The position numbers and the translations under genes were made by a program. From Robiginitalea sp. (GTDB lineage: Bacteria > Bacteroidota > Bacteroidia > Flavobacteriales > Flavobacteriaceae): DNA of 41,679 bases. The stretch spans positions 1-41,679 of the forward strand of contig JAHEJJ010000026.1 in assembly GCA_024638915.1 (NCBI GenBank), given 5' to 3'. A model generated the notes under the pieces. The model saw only the letters and a program-made list of their open reading frames with translations. It did no database searches and was not told the origin of the DNA. Positions 40,280 to 41,679 of the stretch are shown here, piece after piece. Numbering within the stretch: the stretch's first letter is position 1; each line of letters starts with the position of its first letter.

Positions 40280-41608
40280 CTATAGTTTCGGTTCCCATCC
40301 GGGCTCATACGCTCTGCTCCAGTTTTTCATGGCTTTATCGCTGTTGGTCACCTGCCCGTTTGAGGTATCTATTTTAAGCGATTCTCCGGCATCAAATGCC
40401 ATATTCCCCAGGTGGCAAAGCATGGTAGATATACCGGCATCAGCGATCGGTGAATTGAGCACCTCATTCCTGGAGATGGCATCGAAGAAATTTGCAATAT
40501 GCATGGCATCCAGTTCGCCTCCTCCCATGGTGTCGAGCGTTGCGTTTAAACCCTGTTCAAACTCAAAGCGGATGGGTCGCCCGTCTAATCCGTATAGTTT
40601 GTATCCATCACGACTTAGCTCAATTGTTCCTTTACTTCCATAGATAGTAACGCCACGGTCAGGTTGTTCGGGTTTAATAAGTCCACGACTATGGCCGGTC
40701 CAGGTGATAAATTTATTCTCGGCAAAGCTGTAGGTCACCTGCATATTATCGGGAAATTCCCAATCGTCATCGTATGAATATTTTCCACCAAAAGAGGTCA
40801 CGGTTTCGGGCAGGTCTACCCCAAGGGCCCATCTACATATATCGATTTCGTGTGTTCCATTGTTGTGGATTTCTCCTGTGCCCCATTTGCGGAACCAATG
40901 CCAATTGTAAGGATGGATATTATTCCGGTATTTCTCCCGTGGTGCCGGGCCTTGCCACAGGTCCCAATCCAGGGTAGAAGGAACGTCGATGACATCACCA
41001 CGGCCAATAGTTGCCCTGTTGTTCGAATAGTAGGCTTCGCCCTTATACACTTCTCCGATAATTCCTTCCCGGATATCATCGATAGCTCTGCGTGAGGTGG
41101 CCGCCGATCGTTGCTGGTTGCCCATCTGAACGATTTTACCATATTTTTTTTGAGCTGCGATCAACATCTGATTCTCGGCTGGGTTATGGCTACAGGGTTT
41201 TTCGACATAAACATGTTTTCCTGCCTGCAAAGCCGCGATAGCCATAGGGGCATGCCAGTGCTCTGGTGTGGCGATAAATACGGCATCAACATCTTTATCA
41301 TCAAGGATCCTCCTGAAATCTGATTCCTGACGCGGGATGTAACCTAAATTCTCGTCACACCAGAGATTATGCGCCTCCATAATGGTTTTATCTACATCAC
41401 AGTTATAGATCACTTTGGCATTTGGATATTTGGAAATACCCATGATCAGCGCTTTTGCCCTGCTTCGCACTCCTATTACTGCAACCTGTAGCCGTTCGTT
41501 AGGACTGCCTGTCCGACCGTAAAGCCACATTGGTGAAATGTTATTGCTTGCAACAAGGGCCGTGCTGCCCAAGGTGGACTTTTTAATAAATTCTCGTCTA
41601 GTGCTCAT
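40280..41608 (-). CDS. Gfo/Idh/MocA family oxidoreductase with Tat signal
   Basis: The 442-residue protein starts with a Tat-type signal (STRREFIKKSTLGSTALVA; twin Arg, F and K in the RRxFxK pattern), so it should be exported folded with its cofactor. It then has the NAD(P)-binding start LQVAVIGVRSRAKALI, EHWHAPMAIAALQAGKHVYVEKPCSHNPAE with the EKP motif, and a Gfo/Idh C-terminal domain (GTGEIHNNGTHEIDICRWALG). These enzymes oxidise or reduce sugar hydroxyls, producing for example 3-keto sugars. The start overlaps the stop of an upstream DUF1080 gene, a family linked to 3-keto-glycoside hydrolysis. That pairing fits a 3-keto-sugar route. Confidence 0.95.
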   Translation of the reverse strand: MSTRREFIKKSTLGSTALVASNNISPMWLYGRTGSPNERLQVAVIGVRSRAKALIMGISKYPNAKVIYNCDVDKTIMEAHNLWCDENLGYIPRQESDFRRILDDKDVDAVFIATPEHWHAPMAIAALQAGKHVYVEKPCSHNPAENQMLIAAQKKYGKIVQMGNQQRSAATSRRAIDDIREGIIGEVYKGEAYYSNNRATIGRGDVIDVPSTLDWDLWQGPAPREKYRNNIHPYNWHWFRKWGTGEIHNNGTHEIDICRWALGVDLPETVTSFGGKYSYDDDWEFPDNMQVTYSFAENKFITWTGHSRGLIKPEQPDRGVTIYGSKGTIELSRDGYKLYGLDGRPIRFEFEQGLNATLDTMGGGELDAMHIANFFDAISRNEVLNSPIADAGISTMLCHLGNMAFDAGESLKIDTSNGQVTNSDKAMKNWSRAYEPGWEPKL

Positions 41609-41679
41609 AATGATTCGTTGACTATGGGTCTTATTTTAATATTTTTAAAAGCAACGCGATCTCCGTGATCCTGGAGTAA
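41605..41679 (-). CDS. DUF1080 domain protein, C-terminal end (partial)
   Basis: The right edge holds the last 24 codons of a leftward gene. It reads LLQDHGDRVAFKNIKIRP and then IVNESL and a TGA. The phrase LQDHG-x-VAFxNIxIRP is the typical end of DUF1080 (3-keto-disaccharide hydrolase-like) proteins. Its TGA overlaps the ATG of the oxidoreductase gene by 4 bases (ATGA), so the two are translationally coupled. The rest lies outside the window. Confidence 0.8.
   Translation of the reverse strand, partial: LLQDHGDRVAFKNIKIRPIVNESL

Overview
The window looks like a chromosomal stretch of a marine-type Flavobacteriaceae (Bacteroidota) genome. The support is: two proteins with the CHU_C / type IX secretion (type B) sorting domain, lineage-typical families (DUF5606, DUF2911, DUF1080, TupA-like ATP-grasp), TAnnTTTG-type -7 promoter elements, almost no strong Shine-Dalgarno sequences, and a mid-range G+C content by eye. 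No rRNA, tRNA, IS element, prophage or CRISPR array was seen. Genes are packed tightly: no gap exceeds 300 bases, and the longest (22713-22948) holds a decayed gene fragment. Both edges cut a gene: an Hsp20 C-terminus on the left and a DUF1080 C-terminus on the right.

Layout. 1-8620: end of an Hsp20 gene with a strong terminator, uvrB, two large secreted T9SS-type proteins, and an ABC-2 exporter pair. 8712-13399: a hypothetical protein with kinase-like motifs, a pRiA4b ORF-3-like protein, heme A synthase (ctaA/COX15), CCA-adding enzyme and tsaC (both tRNA maturation). 13418-16961: four surface-glycan genes (TupA-like ATP-grasp and three glycosyltransferases). 17059-19449: dapD, divergent from ruvX-def-DUF5606. 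19507-27475: an accessory block with a tight esterase-SGNH hydrolase-GH20 hexosaminidase operon, a pseudogene scrap, an unusual GT2, a DUF1080 lipoprotein, a class I glutamine amidotransferase and a deacylase-like amidohydrolase lipoprotein. 27567-34131: mazG, a MATE exporter, a small conserved protein, then PAP2 phosphatase, GT39, a flippase-like membrane protein and a GtrB/DPM-like GT2, which together resemble a polyprenyl-phosphate-sugar glycosylation module. 34167-36712: meaB, DUF2911, aldose 1-epimerase. 36801-39385: an ECF sigma factor, a one-TM anti-sigma-like protein and a DUF4097-like envelope protein with a long charged helical insertion, all overlapping. 39386-41679: a CBM9-like lipoprotein, a Tat-exported Gfo/Idh/MocA oxidoreductase and the end of a DUF1080 protein.

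Most promising for follow-up: the kinase-like hypothetical protein (8712-9797), the ECF sigma / coiled-coil operon, the peroxidase-family remnant hidden at 22782-22949, the off-frame start region of the MATE gene, and the 8 kb block separating DUF5606 from mazG. I did not find a clearly new defence or mobile system. Several starts were moved from the longest open frame (T9SS protein, dapD, ruvX, ctaA, a glycosyltransferase, the DUF1080 lipoprotein, DUF2911, the DUF4097-like protein), and several genes appear to use TTG or GTG.
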